Shown here piece after piece: positions 36,113-44,448 of a stretch of 64,000 nt of DNA; the stretch's first letter is position 1; each line of letters opens with the position of its first letter. The position numbers and the translations under genes are program-made. Under the pieces are notes generated by a model. It had not been told where the DNA came from and ran no database searches. It saw nothing but the letters and a program-made list of their open reading frames with translations. This DNA comes from Lachnospiraceae bacterium (lineage in GTDB: Bacteria > Bacillota > Clostridia > Lachnospirales > Lachnospiraceae): positions 65,984-129,983 of the forward strand of contig SFEV01000002.1 in NCBI GenBank assembly GCA_004557975.1, written 5' to 3'.

Positions 36113-36208
36113 AAAAAAGAGACATCCTGTTTTATCGTACCACACGTGGTACATATAAACGAACATGTCTCTTTTCTTTGCTCATATTTTATGTTTTCTT
36201 GCACAGAT
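36113..36208. repeat. Dispersed repeat family 2, copy 1, acting as terminator of uxaB
   Basis: AAAAGAGACAT (to 36125) pairs with ATGTCTCTTTT (36165-36175). An inner stem GTACCAC/GTGGTAC (36137-36143 with 36146-36152) stands within. The same design and partly the same sequence occur at 51119-51212. The outer stem is followed by T-rich DNA on both strands, so it can stop transcription both ways. Confidence 0.7.
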
Positions 36209-36245
36209 TCTGAGTTTAAACACAGAAGACTTTTTCAGGAAGCGG

Positions 36246-36470
36246 TCACGGCTTCTTTCGTATCTCCGCAATCAAAGCCCTGATTGTCTCCACATCTTCC
36301 TCCAGTTCCTCTGCCATCTGTTCTTCACTCATATTTTTCCGCAGCTTTTTTTCAACCAGACATTTCATAATTTCATGCTGTGCTTCCTGTCTTCCTTCTT
36401 CTCTTCCTTCTTCTCTTCCTTCTTCTCTTCCTTTCGCTCTGCCCTCTTCACGGCCCTGCCTGGGAGCCAT
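36246..36470 (-). pseudogene. Rpn-type recombination-promoting nuclease, C-terminal remnant
   Basis: The 74-codon frame reads a run of GREE repeats and then KKLRKNMSEEQMAEELEEDV and TIRALIAEIRKK. This matches the tail of Rpn/PD-(D/E)XK transposase-like proteins, whose nuclease domain would lie upstream. That domain is absent: the frame abuts sialidase-like sequence at about 36470. The GREE repeats come from a 12-bp microsatellite at about 36391-36432. Confidence 0.7.
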
Positions 36471-37129
36471 TTATCTACATAAATGCATACGGAGAAATTA
36501 CTGTCGTATATTCCGATGAAAAGCCCCACACAGAACGCATCCTGAACCAGTGTCTGGCTGTCATCTCCTCTCCGGACGGCGGCAGATCCTGGAATGAGCC
36601 AAAGCTTGTGGTAGCAATTCCGGATGGAAACAGGCGCCCCGGCATGGCAATCGTCACGAAGCTTCCCAACGGAAAATATTTGATGTGCTATGAGATCGTA
36701 AATGACCCCGACCAGGGAATTTATTTCAAAATCTCCGATGACGGCATGGATTACGGTGATCCCGCCCTGTACGGAACAAGGGCAGAAACGGCAGACGGAA
36801 AATTTGTCGGAAGCATGCCCTACTGCGTCTGGACGAAAAACGGCGGCCCTAACGGCACGATCATTCTGAGCGGCAAGCGCGACAGCGGATGGCTCGGAAT
36901 GCGCGACCCCGGAAAATTTCTGGTCAACTACAATCTGGGAGAAGGGCCCTGGGAGCAGGTCGACATGCTGGTTTCCTACGATTCCAGAATCCATCAGGCC
37001 GGCTGGAGTATGGGAATGGCTGTAATCGAAAACGACACCAGACTGATCCAGCTTGCACCGACCCAGATGAACCCTGTCCTGCTGCAGGTTTCCTATGGAA
37101 TTGGGGTAATGGAGACAGAAGAAGGGTGA
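36471..37129 (+). pseudogene. Sialidase/BNR-repeat protein, N-terminus lost
   Basis: About 218 codons show an Asp-box (SSPDGGRSWNEPKL), the GRRPGM-like segment GNRRPGMAIVTKLPNGKY and later beta-propeller strands (IILSGKRDSGWLGMRDPG, LQVSYGIG). The start is cut at the Rpn remnant. The upstream hydrophobic LLLF stretch of the open frame is only the reverse strand of the GREE repeats. Intact proteins of this type have 350 or more residues. Probably not expressed. Confidence 0.7.
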
Positions 37130-37150
37130 TGAGATTTCAGCATTTATTCA

Positions 37151-37195
37151 TTTTTTGTCCGTCCCGCGCAGAATACTGCGTGAGGCGGACAAAAA
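37151..37195. terminator. Bidirectional terminator
   Basis: TTTTTTGTCCG (37151-37161) pairs with CGGACAAAAA (37186-37195). It ends the GH39 operon on the minus strand. Confidence 0.85.
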
Positions 37196-37212
37196 CTTTT
37201 CTGACCGGCCAA

Positions 37213-38007
37213 TCACTGTTTTAAATACGCTTTCAAAAATGCAGCCTCCTGGATATCTCTCTCCGGATCTGTGCTGTACGCTTCAACACTGATTCCGCCG
37301 GTATAGCCACCTTCCCTGAGAACCTGGAAGAATGCTTCATACTCCGCAATGAGTTTTTTCGGAAAGGTTCTTCCCTGCGGCCTTGCAAAATGTACATGCC
37401 GGATATCCGGCATTACCTGACGCAGCGTATCCAGCGATTCCTCTTCCATCATAAAATGATAATAATCCACCAACAGACGCACAGTCTGGCGATCCGTTTC
37501 CTGCAGCAGACGTTTACCGTCTGTGAGATTCAAAATAATATTACTCTCAGTCCTATTCAGAGGCTCAATGGCAATTACAATACCCTCCTGCTGCACATAA
37601 CGGTCTGCAATCTGTAGAACTTCGACGATCTGTGAAAACGCGCGGGTATGAGAAAAACCCTCCGGCACATTTTTTGCTCCGCTGCTTCCAAATACAATTC
37701 TCTTCGCCCCAAGCCGCGAAGCACGGGCTACGGCACGCTCGATATATTTTTCAGCCTTTTCCAGATCAGCTTCCTCACCGGTCAGCCTCACTGATGCAGG
37801 GAAAAAATTGTTGCAACACCGGCATGGCAGGCCGCGCACCTTAAGTTCTCCAAGCAGATCTTCAAACTCCGGCTCCGGCAGTTCCATCACCTGTGCCAGA
37901 GGAAGCTCCACATAATCATAACCCGCCTCTTTCAGATTGCGGATATATCGGCGACCAATCGGCTCACCTACATCTCCTAACATATTTACACAACATCCCA
38001 GTTCCAT
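37213..38007 (-). CDS. Sugar phosphate isomerase/epimerase-type TIM-barrel protein
   Basis: This 264-residue protein belongs to the xylose-isomerase-like TIM-barrel superfamily, as shown by GYDYVELPL, GAKRIVFGSSGAKNVPEGF, GIVIAIEPLNRTESN, LVDYYHFMMEEES, VHFARP and GGISVEAY. The Glu-Asp-His-Glu metal ligands are in place. Related enzymes isomerise hydroxypyruvate, inosose, tagatose/psicose or apiose. Its neighbour GarR makes a hydroxypyruvate isomerase plausible, and the split transketolase would equally suit a ketose isomerase. It is the last gene of the operon. Confidence 0.85.
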   Translation of the reverse strand: MELGCCVNMLGDVGEPIGRRYIRNLKEAGYDYVELPLAQVMELPEPEFEDLLGELKVRGLPCRCCNNFFPASVRLTGEEADLEKAEKYIERAVARASRLGAKRIVFGSSGAKNVPEGFSHTRAFSQIVEVLQIADRYVQQEGIVIAIEPLNRTESNIILNLTDGKRLLQETDRQTVRLLVDYYHFMMEEESLDTLRQVMPDIRHVHFARPQGRTFPKKLIAEYEAFFQVLREGGYTGGISVEAYSTDPERDIQEAAFLKAYLKQ

Positions 38008-38082
38008 ATGACCCTCCTTACATCAGACATATTCTTTTCACATACAATCCCGGGTACAAAATGCATCCCCACAGGTATAAAA

Positions 38083-38129
38083 ACAGGGCCATCCCGTCTC
38101 GTCATACACAACACCGCGGGAGACCCTGT
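38083..38129 (-). terminator. Stem-loop between garR-like gene and isomerase
   Basis: ACAGGG (38083-38088) pairs with CCCTGT (38124-38129), with inner GTCTC/GAGAC and CCCG/CGGG pairs. The operon strand continues with TTTTTA. It may attenuate the last gene. Confidence 0.6.
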
Positions 38130-38142
38130 CTGCAGTTTCCGA

Positions 38143-39027
38143 TTATCGTTTTACTTCCACATTTTCCTGTTCTTCGTAATACCGTACAACTGCACCATGG
38201 TCACATCTGCCCATGCCTTCTTCCTGCAGATGCTTCATCATATCAAGTACTTTTTCTGCCATCGGAATCTCCATTCCAACTGCTTTCGCTGCATTTACGG
38301 CATTATTCAGGTCCTTAATGTGAAGTTCAATACGGAATCCCGGATTAAAATTGCGATCAAGCATCATGGGAGCCTTTGCATCCATAACCGTACTTCCAGC
38401 CAGGCCACCACGGATTGCCTTATATACATTTTCCGGATTTACGCCGGATTTTGTAGCGAGCACCATTGCTTCCGACAACGCCGCAATATTTACAGCCACG
38501 ATGATCTGATTTGCCAGCTTTGTCATATTACCACTGCCAATAGGTCCTACAAGCGTAACATCTCTGCCCATTTTTTCCAGCATCGGCTTCACTTTCTCAA
38601 AGACTTCTTCCTTGCCGCCACACATAAAGGACACAGTACCATCAATGGCTTTCGGTTCTCCGCCGCTGACCGGCGCGTCGATCATCTCACCGCCTGCAGC
38701 TGCAACAGCCTTTTCCAGTTCAATGGACACCGTTGGGTCAATGGAACTCATGTCCACAACGACAGCTCCTTTTTTCATACTTTCCAGCACGCCATCTTTC
38801 TCAAGAAGCGCCGTCTTTACATGAGGTGAATTTGGTAGCATGGTAAAAATGACATCCGCATCTTCAGCTGCTTCTTTTGCGCTTGCGCATGGCACTGCCC
38901 CCATCTGTGCCAGCTCCTGTATGGACTCTTCATGATGATCATAGACGCACAGCGGATAGCCTGCCTTTACCAGGTTCTTCGCCATCGGCTTACCCATAAT
39001 TCCCAGTCCAATAAATCCTGCTTTCAT
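38143..39027 (-). CDS. garR: 2-hydroxy-3-oxopropionate reductase-like dehydrogenase (GarR/beta-hydroxyacid dehydrogenase family)
   Basis: This 294-residue NAD(P)-dependent enzyme shows GFIGLGIMGKPMAKNL, DAPVSGGEPKAIDGT (residues about 118-132) and GSGNMTKLANQI with the catalytic lysine (about residue 171). Members reduce tartronate semialdehyde to glycerate, or oxidise 3-hydroxyisobutyrate and similar acids. The symbol rests on best resemblance rather than proof. It lies 21 bp after the transketolase C-half, in the same operon. Confidence 0.85.
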   Translation of the reverse strand: MKAGFIGLGIMGKPMAKNLVKAGYPLCVYDHHEESIQELAQMGAVPCASAKEAAEDADVIFTMLPNSPHVKTALLEKDGVLESMKKGAVVVDMSSIDPTVSIELEKAVAAAGGEMIDAPVSGGEPKAIDGTVSFMCGGKEEVFEKVKPMLEKMGRDVTLVGPIGSGNMTKLANQIIVAVNIAALSEAMVLATKSGVNPENVYKAIRGGLAGSTVMDAKAPMMLDRNFNPGFRIELHIKDLNNAVNAAKAVGMEIPMAEKVLDMMKHLQEEGMGRCDHGAVVRYYEEQENVEVKR

Positions 39028-39048
39028 TTGCTTTCCTCCCGTATCTTA

Positions 39049-39981
39049 TCAATGCCCTGCAAGTTTCTCAATTTTTGCCTGAATACTCTTTGCATCCAGT
39101 CCATAATATTCCAGAAGTTCTGCATGAGATGATCCGGACTGTCCGAATACATCCATAACCGCGATACTCTCAATCGGAAGTGCACTGCCTCGCAGAATAT
39201 AGCTGATCAGCATGTTCAGGCCTCCGCGAATATTGCTCTCCTCGCATACAACTACGCCTTTCTTTCCCTCTGCCAGCTTCCGGACTGCATCCTCATTCAG
39301 AGGCTTGATAGTCGGAATGTGAACGACACTGGCGCTGATTCCCTTCTCCTGCGCTCTCTCTGCAGCTTCAAGTGCCGCATGTGCCATAATTCCGTGAGTA
39401 TAGATTACCACATCCGTGCCTTTCCTGAGCACCACCGGTTCCCCGACTTTGTATTCTACATCAGCCGGGAAAATATCCTCCAGGTCATTTCTGCAAAGAC
39501 GAATATAGCACGGCCCGTCGATCTCCACTGCAGCCTCAACTGCTTTCTTTACTTCAATTCCGTCACACGGTGTAAATACCGTCATGTTGGGAATCGCACT
39601 CATGATTGCAACATCATCAATGGACTGATGGGTTGCGCCGTCACCGAAATCAGACATTCCAGAGCTGGAACCCACAATTTTCACATTGAGATTTGCTGTT
39701 GCAATACTCTGGCGAATCTGATCGTATGCTCTGCCGGTTGCAAATACCGCGAACGTATTTGTAAATGGAATCTTCCCTGCAAGGGCAAGTCCACCTGCAA
39801 AACTGGTCATATTCTGCTCTGCAATTCCCATCTCGAAATAGCGCTCCGGAAACTCAGCCTCAAACATACAGCTCATGGTTGATTTCCCGAGATCAGCCTC
39901 CAGAACAACAATATTCGGATTACTCTTTCCCAGTTCCACAAGAGTTTTTCCGTATTCTTTTCTCTGATTATGCATACTCAT
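39049..39981 (-). CDS. Transketolase, C-terminal subunit
   Basis: This 310-residue protein carries the pyrimidine-binding half: MGIAEQNMTSFAGGLALAGK with the catalytic Glu, SDFGDGATHQSIDDVAIM, and the C-terminal domain. It pairs with the N-terminal subunit, whose stop is 1 bp away. Split transketolases occur in operons for unusual sugars, for example apulose-4-phosphate transketolase AptA/AptB, as well as in central metabolism; the sequence alone does not tell which. Confidence 0.93.
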   Translation of the reverse strand: MSMHNQRKEYGKTLVELGKSNPNIVVLEADLGKSTMSCMFEAEFPERYFEMGIAEQNMTSFAGGLALAGKIPFTNTFAVFATGRAYDQIRQSIATANLNVKIVGSSSGMSDFGDGATHQSIDDVAIMSAIPNMTVFTPCDGIEVKKAVEAAVEIDGPCYIRLCRNDLEDIFPADVEYKVGEPVVLRKGTDVVIYTHGIMAHAALEAAERAQEKGISASVVHIPTIKPLNEDAVRKLAEGKKGVVVCEESNIRGGLNMLISYILRGSALPIESIAVMDVFGQSGSSHAELLEYYGLDAKSIQAKIEKLAGH

Positions 39982-39982
39982 C

Positions 39983-40813
39983 TCACGCCTCCTCCAGCAC
40001 TTTTAATGCTTCCTGATACTGTTCTTCGGTCAGCGTTCCGTTATGGAAGGATGCCACACCCTCTGCAAACGGGATTCCTTTTCCTTTTACGGTATCTGCT
40101 ATAATGCAGACTGGTTTGCTCTTTACACAATCTGCTGTGTCAAAAGCCTCCGCAATAGCATCAAGGTCATGGCCGTCGATCACAAGAACCTCAAATCCGA
40201 ATGCTCTCATTTTCTCCTCCAGATGACCGATTTCGAAACGATCCTTCGTTCTTCCGGTTGCCTGCAGTCCGTTGCGGTCAATGATTACACGAAGATTATC
40301 CAGCTTAAAGTTTGCGGCTGCCATAAATGCTTCCCACAATTGTCCTTCAGCAAGCTCACCGTCACCGACTGTCACATATACTTTGCTGTCCAGACCGTCA
40401 AGCTTCAAACCGGCTGCCAGACCGGCTGCCAAAGAAACACCCTGCCCCAGAGATCCTGTATTCGCCTCAATTCCGACCAGTTTTCTCATATCCGGATGTC
40501 CCTGCAGATGACTGCCCAGCTTTTTCAGTGTATGAATAGAAGATTCCTTATCAAAATATCCGCACTCCATCAATGCCGCATACTGTACGATTGCCGCATG
40601 CCCTTTGCTGAGAATAAAACGGTCTCTGTCCCGCATCTTCGGATTTTTCGGATCATGCTTCATTTTATGAAAATAGAGCACTGCCGTAATATCTGCCAAT
40701 GAGCAGGAGCCGCCCAGATGTCCGGCTTTACCCACGCCGATCATAGTCACAATATCTTTTCTGATTTCCAGTGCGCGCTCTGCGAGCATCTGTTTTTCTT
40801 TCTTCTCTAACAT
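39983..40813 (-). CDS. Transketolase, N-terminal subunit
   Basis: This 276-residue subunit binds thiamine diphosphate: GKAGHLGGSCSLADI, FILSKGHAAIVQYAAL, GSLGQGVSLAAGLA and the GDGELAEGQLWEA motif (GDG...N-type) are present. ATG 40813 is preceded by GGAGG; the 40828 reading is a translated ribosome site. It moves two-carbon ketol units between sugar phosphates with the partner encoded next. Confidence 0.94.
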   Translation of the reverse strand: MLEKKEKQMLAERALEIRKDIVTMIGVGKAGHLGGSCSLADITAVLYFHKMKHDPKNPKMRDRDRFILSKGHAAIVQYAALMECGYFDKESSIHTLKKLGSHLQGHPDMRKLVGIEANTGSLGQGVSLAAGLAAGLKLDGLDSKVYVTVGDGELAEGQLWEAFMAAANFKLDNLRVIIDRNGLQATGRTKDRFEIGHLEEKMRAFGFEVLVIDGHDLDAIAEAFDTADCVKSKPVCIIADTVKGKGIPFAEGVASFHNGTLTEEQYQEALKVLEEA

Positions 40814-40831
40814 TCCTGCTCCCTCCACGTC

Positions 40832-41509
40832 TTACATGTTTTCCAGCATCTCGCGCACCCGGAGGAATCCGGTCTCTCCACTGTTGTATACCGGCACTTT
40901 TGTCTCCTTCAGATACGGTGCAAGTGCAGACATGGAAAGCTGTGCCATCACGATGCAGTCTACCTCATCCGACAGTTTGTCAATTGCATCCACAAGAATC
41001 TCATTGTGTTTCTCAATATTGCCCTTTGAATATTCCTCAAACGCTTCGCTGCACAGTACCGTCTTTCGCTCAATCTCCACTCCTGCCTCCGCTGCTGCAA
41101 TGTCCAGCAGACGTTCGGAGGACGGAACCGTAGTTGCCAGCGTTGCCAGCAGTCCGATCTTTTTGCCGGTGCGTACTGCCTTTTCCATCATCGGACGGTC
41201 AATCTGAGCAATTGGGGTATTTACAAGAGGGCGTCCAAGCTCTGCTGCATAGTTAAATGTAGAGCACGCAAGGAGGATCAGATCTACATTTGCCTCCTCC
41301 AGATTATGTGCGTATTCCGCAAATTTGAAATAATTCACCTTCGGAATTACTCCTGCGCCTGCTGCGATATTGTCTCTCTGAATCGTATCATCGCAGAGAT
41401 GCATAATCTGTACCTCCGGAATATACTGTGCAATGTATGGCTCCATTGCCTTAATGGTTATGTGAGATGCATGAATAATACCAAGTGTTTTACTGCTTAA
41501 ATCTTTCAT
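40832..41509 (-). CDS. Aspartate/glutamate racemase-family protein
   Basis: This 225-residue protein has the two-cysteine design of the Asp/Glu/hydantoin racemase fold. The first cysteine is in LLACSTFNYAAELG (about residue 83). The second expected position reads VMAQLSMSALAP (about 178), with no cysteine. The lone cysteine would suit a decarboxylase or isomerase (arylmalonate decarboxylase or maleate isomerase type) better than a racemase. ATG 41509 has AGGAG upstream. It sits between a glycosidase and a transketolase gene, an unusual setting, so its substrate is probably a sugar-derived acid. Confidence 0.75.
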   Translation of the reverse strand: MKDLSSKTLGIIHASHITIKAMEPYIAQYIPEVQIMHLCDDTIQRDNIAAGAGVIPKVNYFKFAEYAHNLEEANVDLILLACSTFNYAAELGRPLVNTPIAQIDRPMMEKAVRTGKKIGLLATLATTVPSSERLLDIAAAEAGVEIERKTVLCSEAFEEYSKGNIEKHNEILVDAIDKLSDEVDCIVMAQLSMSALAPYLKETKVPVYNSGETGFLRVREMLENM

Positions 41510-41572
41510 TCTGATCCTCTCCTCTCTGCGCACCTGTGTGCCTGTACTTCCTTAATTATTTTAATTTAATGC

Positions 41573-41596
41573 CGGGAGCAGCGTATCCTGCTCCCG
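41573..41596 (-). terminator. Stem-loop after the GH39 gene
   Basis: CGGGAGCAG (41573-41581) pairs with CTGCTCCCG (41588-41596). The operon strand continues AT-rich but without a clean T-run, so partial termination or RNA processing is more likely than a full stop. Confidence 0.6.
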
Positions 41597-41632
41597 CATC
41601 ATTTACCTGCTTCAAAAATATCCCTTCCAGAA

Positions 41633-43291
41633 TCAGCGAATTACAAGATATGATACACCGTGTGCCGGAAGTGTAAACTTCAGCTCAGCCTTTCCATCCT
41701 TGACTGCGACAGTACGATCCTCTTCATACTTCTCGAGGCCGTCTCTTGCCTTGATCGCATCATACTGCTCTCCCTTCGGGAACAGCGGCTTCCCCTGACG
41801 TACCCACTCTGCATACGGATTGGAATGCTCCGCATCGATTCTGTAATGTGTTACTGTTGCCTCGGTGGAGCCAAGACCATCCACCGTCACTGTGATTTCA
41901 TGGTCATCCTGCTTATCGCGGTCATTATTGTGACTGTAAATCACAATCTGAGTCTCGTTGTTCTTTCCTCTGACAGCAAATCCGGACACATCTGTCTCTT
42001 CACCTTCTCCAGTATAGCGGCTGTGATCTTTTTTACCGATATCCGGCTCTGTCAGGAAGTCCAGTTTCTCCGCTCCGTCACTTGTGAAGGTCAGCTTCTC
42101 ATTACCGAGAGAACCATATATCTTAAACATGTTGAAGACTGCTTTGTCAATTCCCTGCGTTGTAAAGGTACGTGTTCCTTCAAAGCAGCGCTCACCCGGG
42201 AACATGAACGCCCACGCCAGAGGACGAACCTTGATTCCGTAACGCTCACAGAGCTGGTCAATCTTTTCATAGGTGGATGCCACATATGTTGCATAATACT
42301 CTGTATTTCTGAAAATCATGTTAGCATTATCGTAAATGCCTCCTGCTGCCCAGCCGTCCGGATCTGCTTCGGAGAGTACAACCTCACGATCCTGATATCC
42401 ATATTCCACAATCGCATCCAGTCCCAGCTTCACCTGATGTACCAGGCTCTCAACAGACGGAACTGCTTTCGGCGCATGCATCTCAAACGGGAATCCTCCG
42501 CCTTTTACATGGAAAGTAATGAAATCAAGTCTTGTTCCCTTTTCCTGTGTACAGTAATTTGTTCCTTCTTTGCAGTGCTCCAGGAAGAAACGGAAAAACT
42601 TCTGTGCTCTTCCTCCCTCAAAAATTCCGGTTACGGCCGGTCCGGAAAGCCGAAGCTCGGGCAATGCCTCATGTGCTGCATGTTCTGTATAGTCAAACAA
42701 CTTGCAGTATTCTGCGGCTGTACCGCTCCAGTAGAAGATATCCGGTTCATTCCACAGCTCAAAATACCATGTTTTCACCTCGTCCGCACCGTATTTCTCC
42801 ACCAGATGCGAAACCAGCACTCCGATAAAATCATGCCATTTGCCATAATCCTTCGGCGGACATGTCCATCCAGTCTCTTTGTACTGGTTGTATCTGTCCC
42901 AGTTTCCTTCCACTGGTCTCAGATAAGAAGTATCAACAAGATCCATCGGCATAAAGCCAAGCTCTACAAACGGTTTGTTTCCTGTGCTGATAAAGGAGTC
43001 AATAATCTTATCATAGTAAGTAAAATCATAAACTGCTTCCCCATTCTCATTTTCCCAGTAAATATTTGTAGATCCGAACTTATAGGTGCCATGACAATTA
43101 CCGGTACAGAACATAAAATGCGTTCTGAAATAATACGGGGCGTCATCCAGTGCCGCAAATTTATTCAGCAGTTCGATTCCTTCCGGAATGTAGGAGTAAT
43201 TGCACTCATCATATCCGATGTAGCGCCACAGGTGCTCCTGCACCCCTGTTGTTTTTGATGCATCCACATTAATGTTTACCTGACTGCTCAT
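41633..43291 (-). CDS. GH39 glycoside hydrolase (beta-xylosidase-like)
   Basis: This 552-residue retaining glycosidase carries the acid/base motif WYFELWNEPDIFYW (Glu near residue 180) and a probable nucleophile in VVLSEADPDGW (near 306), followed by a C-terminal beta domain. Known GH39 activities are beta-xylosidase, alpha-L-iduronidase and related. There is no signal peptide, so it works on imported oligosaccharides. ATG 43291 has GGAGG 8 bp before; five extra upstream residues in the open frame are the ribosome site. It follows the Opp transporter genes by 19 bp. Confidence 0.9.
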   Translation of the reverse strand: MSSQVNINVDASKTTGVQEHLWRYIGYDECNYSYIPEGIELLNKFAALDDAPYYFRTHFMFCTGNCHGTYKFGSTNIYWENENGEAVYDFTYYDKIIDSFISTGNKPFVELGFMPMDLVDTSYLRPVEGNWDRYNQYKETGWTCPPKDYGKWHDFIGVLVSHLVEKYGADEVKTWYFELWNEPDIFYWSGTAAEYCKLFDYTEHAAHEALPELRLSGPAVTGIFEGGRAQKFFRFFLEHCKEGTNYCTQEKGTRLDFITFHVKGGGFPFEMHAPKAVPSVESLVHQVKLGLDAIVEYGYQDREVVLSEADPDGWAAGGIYDNANMIFRNTEYYATYVASTYEKIDQLCERYGIKVRPLAWAFMFPGERCFEGTRTFTTQGIDKAVFNMFKIYGSLGNEKLTFTSDGAEKLDFLTEPDIGKKDHSRYTGEGEETDVSGFAVRGKNNETQIVIYSHNNDRDKQDDHEITVTVDGLGSTEATVTHYRIDAEHSNPYAEWVRQGKPLFPKGEQYDAIKARDGLEKYEEDRTVAVKDGKAELKFTLPAHGVSYLVIR

Positions 43292-43310
43292 TTTCTCTTC
43301 CTCCAATGCC

Positions 43311-44360
43311 TTAGTTTCTTTTCTTTACCTTCAGCTCTCCGATTCCATCAAGCTTAAGCTTTTCAGCAAAATGACACGATACAAAATGACCATTTCCCAC
43401 CTCTTTCAGGGAAGGACATTCCTGTTTGCAGCGCTCCTGCGCATATTTACACCGCGGATGGAAACAGCAGCCTGATGGAAGATTTTCTGCATTTCCCACT
43501 TCTCCCGGCAGCATAATACGCTCATTCTTTACTGTGGGATCCGCCACCGGAATTGCTGACATCAGCGCCTCTGTATATGGATGAAGCGGATGATAAAACA
43601 ACTCCTCCGTCTCCGCCAGCTCCACAACTCTTCCCAGGTACATAACACATACCCGGTCGGAAATATGTTCTACCACACTTAAATTATGTGCAATAAACAT
43701 ATAAGTCAGATCACACTCTTCTTTCAGTTCCTGAAGAAGATTCAAAATCTGTGCCTGGATAGAAACATCCAGTGCAGATACTGCCTCATCGGCAACAATA
43801 AATTTCGGACCACAGGCAAGGGCTCTGGCAATACCAATTCTCTGGCGCTGTCCTCCGCTGAACGCATGCGGATAACGGTTCAGATGCTTGATCTCCAGAC
43901 CGACCTTTCCAATCAGATATTTGACGCGGTCGGTAATCTCCGCTTCTGTATATCCGCCTGCAAGCCGCATGGGTTCTGCTACAATATCAAGAATTGTCAT
44001 TCTGGGATTCAGCGACGTATACGGATTCTGAAAAATCATCTGGATATCTCTGCGCATCTTCCGCATTTCTTTTTTGTTCAGTGATGTAAAGTCAATCTCT
44101 TTATCATCAAAATTAAACTTAATCGTACCCTCTGTGGGTTCAATAATTCTTAAAATAGTTCTTCCAAGAGTCGTCTTTCCGCAACCGGACTCTCCTACCA
44201 CTCCAAGTACTTCATTTTTGTTAATTTTCAGTGTTATGTCGTCCACTGCTTTCACAAGGCCGATCTGCTTTTTCGCGATGCCGGCTTCAATCGGATAATA
44301 TTTTTTCAATCCGGTAATCTCCAGCAGTGGCTTCTGTTTTTTCGTCACGTTCTCCGGCAT
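43311..44360 (-). CDS. Oligopeptide/oligosaccharide ABC transporter ATPase, OppF type
   Basis: This 349-residue ATPase has Walker A GESGCGKTTLGR, signature FSGGQRQRIGIARAL and Walker B FIVADEAVSALD. Its C-terminal cysteine-rich tail (CCFHPRCKYAQERC) is typical of the Opp/Dpp branch, where it may bind an iron-sulfur cluster. It powers the OppBC channel together with the OppD-type partner. Genes of this branch near glycosidases usually import plant oligosaccharides. Confidence 0.95.
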   Translation of the reverse strand: MPENVTKKQKPLLEITGLKKYYPIEAGIAKKQIGLVKAVDDITLKINKNEVLGVVGESGCGKTTLGRTILRIIEPTEGTIKFNFDDKEIDFTSLNKKEMRKMRRDIQMIFQNPYTSLNPRMTILDIVAEPMRLAGGYTEAEITDRVKYLIGKVGLEIKHLNRYPHAFSGGQRQRIGIARALACGPKFIVADEAVSALDVSIQAQILNLLQELKEECDLTYMFIAHNLSVVEHISDRVCVMYLGRVVELAETEELFYHPLHPYTEALMSAIPVADPTVKNERIMLPGEVGNAENLPSGCCFHPRCKYAQERCKQECPSLKEVGNGHFVSCHFAEKLKLDGIGELKVKKRN

Positions 44361-44448
44361 TTTCTTCTCCCTTCCGCCGCACCTCCTGATCGGGGCGGCC
44401 TCATCCCTGCCTCCGCAATCTGTAATCGGAGCAACTTCATCCCTGTAC

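Noticed and set aside
36380..36470. An apparent hydrophobic leader (repeated Leu-Leu-Leu-Phe) on the sialidase-like frame
   Set aside because: It is the reverse strand of the GREE-coding repeats of the Rpn remnant, so it is a coincidence of the microsatellite rather than a signal peptide.
41660..43258. A 532-codon open frame antisense to the GH39 gene
   Set aside because: GH39 motifs, start site and operon position prove the minus strand is coding; the antisense product is cysteine/serine-rich noise.
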